Assembly (NCBI GenBank): GCA_950059165.1
Contig: CATLUC010000019.1
Location: 14,635 to 20,001 of the forward strand
Origin: an uncultured Clostridium sp.
GTDB taxonomy: Bacteria > Bacillota > Clostridia > TANB77 > CAG-508
DNA length: 5,367 nt
Direction: 5' to 3'
Below, in pieces: positions 4,397 through 5,367 of the stretch (the first letter of the stretch is position 1; each line of letters starts with the position of its first letter). The notes under the pieces were generated by a model, which saw only the letters and a list, made by a program, of their open reading frames with translations, had not been told where the DNA came from and did no database searches. The position numbers were made by a program, and so were the translations under genes.

Positions 4397-5367
4397 TTAT
4401 AATACAAATTTCTTTATTAGTATAATTCCACCTGCTATTGTAATTAGTACTACAAACCCTAATCCAAAGTAAATTCTTGCTTGACCTGTTGATATTGATA
4501 GCATTACTGGTGCGTCATCTATATCATCTTCACCTGGTTTTTGGTTATCTGGTGTTGAGTCTATATCTGGCACTCCATATTCGTTGTAGTCTTCTGATAT
4601 TTCTGCTATGTTGTTCATTACTCCCATGTTGTTTTGGCTATTTATCCAAGTAAGTAGTACTTCTACTTCTGCTGACTCTCCTGGTTGTAATAGAGTATTT
4701 TCTAATAGTCTTGTTGAAATTACATTGTTTCCTTCATCTGTCCATCCTGGGTTGTCTTCTGCTACAAATTTTAGTCCTTCTGGGATGTAATCTGTTACTT
4801 CTTTTGCATATCCTGCAATTTCTCCTTGATTTATTACTCTTATTGAATATCTAAATTTTACTGTTACTTGGTTTAGTTTCTTTCTGTGTAATTCTACTTT
4901 TACAACTGCTTCTGGGTCATCCCATGCGTCATGTCCTGTTTGTGTTATAGATTGTTTTCCATCTTCTATTACTATTGCCTGAGTTACCCATTTTCTTAAT
5001 GCTAAGTCAAATACTTTTACTATTACTTTTTCAAAGTCATCATCATCTTGTTGTCCTGGTACATAACTGTCTTTTTCATTTTCTTTATATCCTGGCCAGT
5101 CTTTGTCGTCTGGAAGTTTTACATTGTTTTCCTCTGAGTCCCTATCTTCTACTGGTTGTTTGTTTTCATCTAAATATTTTGTTATGTCTGCAATGTTTGT
5201 AATGTTTTCACTTGTTTTTGCATTTTCACTAACTCTACACATAATTGGAACTTCTTTGTAATCTAATGTCATTTTTCCATTTTCGTTTGTTGAAGGTTTA
5301 TTAATTAAGCTATTTTCTAAATATTTTGTTGTAACTGTTCTTCCATCACTTGATACTTCCCATCCAT
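4397..5367 (-). CDS. Large surface protein with tandem DUF11-like domains, C-terminal part only
   Basis: The frame is open to the window edge, well upstream of the first internal ATG (5272), so this is the last 322 residues of a longer protein. Two related domains are visible. The first ends with GWEVSSDGRTVTTKYLEN, then LDYKEVPIMCRV and NIADITKYLDE, closing with PVEDRDSEENN. After an acidic linker and the phrase VFDLALRKWVTQ comes the second: KFRYSIRVINQGE, TDYIPEGLKFV, GWTDEGNNVISTRLLENTL, MNNIAEISEDYNEYGVPDIDSTPDN. These resemble DUF11/isopeptide-type immunoglobulin-like repeats common in clostridial cell-surface proteins. The end has APVMLSISTG, a hydrophobic helix (IYFGLGFVVLITIAGGIILI) and the tail KKFVL, laid out like a sortase sorting signal but without LPXTG; SISTG may be a variant. 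The protein is probably exported and attached to wall or membrane, acting as a stalk or adhesin. It is followed by a cluster of palindromes and is likely transcribed separately from the downstream operon. Confidence 0.85.
   Translation of the reverse strand, partial: GWEVSSDGRTVTTKYLENSLINKPSTNENGKMTLDYKEVPIMCRVSENAKTSENITNIADITKYLDENKQPVEDRDSEENNVKLPDDKDWPGYKENEKDSYVPGQQDDDDFEKVIVKVFDLALRKWVTQAIVIEDGKQSITQTGHDAWDDPEAVVKVELHRKKLNQVTVKFRYSIRVINQGEIAGYAKEVTDYIPEGLKFVAEDNPGWTDEGNNVISTRLLENTLLQPGESAEVEVLLTWINSQNNMGVMNNIAEISEDYNEYGVPDIDSTPDNQKPGEDDIDDAPVMLSISTGQARIYFGLGFVVLITIAGGIILIKKFVL

Overview
The window is an AT-rich, visibly low-GC stretch in which every convincing gene lies on the minus strand. 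Start sites often carry AGGAG-type ribosome binding sites. The gene set (an HI0933-type flavoprotein, a YnbB-type PLP enzyme, a YigZ protein, and a large repeat-containing surface protein with a C-terminal membrane anchor) points to a Gram-positive Firmicute, most likely a gut-type member of the Clostridia. This assignment rests on protein family resemblance and composition only.

Reading in the direction of transcription (high to low coordinates), the window opens inside the 3' part of a large cell-surface protein (5367-4397, its start lies outside). It has tandem DUF11-like domains, a possible noncanonical sorting signal and a final transmembrane helix. A 225-base gap (4396-4172) follows. 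It holds three separate palindromes: two contain a GGGGACG core and look like Firmicute REP-type repeats, and the one between them is a 15-bp hairpin. A well-spaced promoter faces the next gene.

That promoter appears to start a compact operon. The first gene is ynbB-like (4171-2935), a PLP enzyme of the methionine gamma-lyase / 'aluminium resistance' family, broken by a one-base insertion at about 3502, just before its presumed PLP lysine. After 17 bases comes a pair of unrecognised, extremely charged reading frames (2917-2420 and 2442-1873). The first has one membrane helix, then a basic and a long acidic segment. The second continues the acidic segment and ends in a histone-H1-like Lys/Thr tail. 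They overlap by 23 bases, the second has no good ribosome binding site, and the acidic character runs straight across the junction. They may therefore be one membrane-anchored acidic/basic protein split by a frameshift. An HI0933/BaiN-type flavoprotein (1872-619) starts directly after the stop of the basic tail, and a YigZ/IMPACT-family gene (562 to beyond base 1) ends the window.

The most novel item is the charged protein pair: a candidate membrane-tethered, nucleic-acid-binding protein with no family I recognise. Two apparent +1 frameshifts in one operon should first be checked against sequencing error. No tRNA, rRNA, CRISPR array or insertion-sequence transposase was seen.
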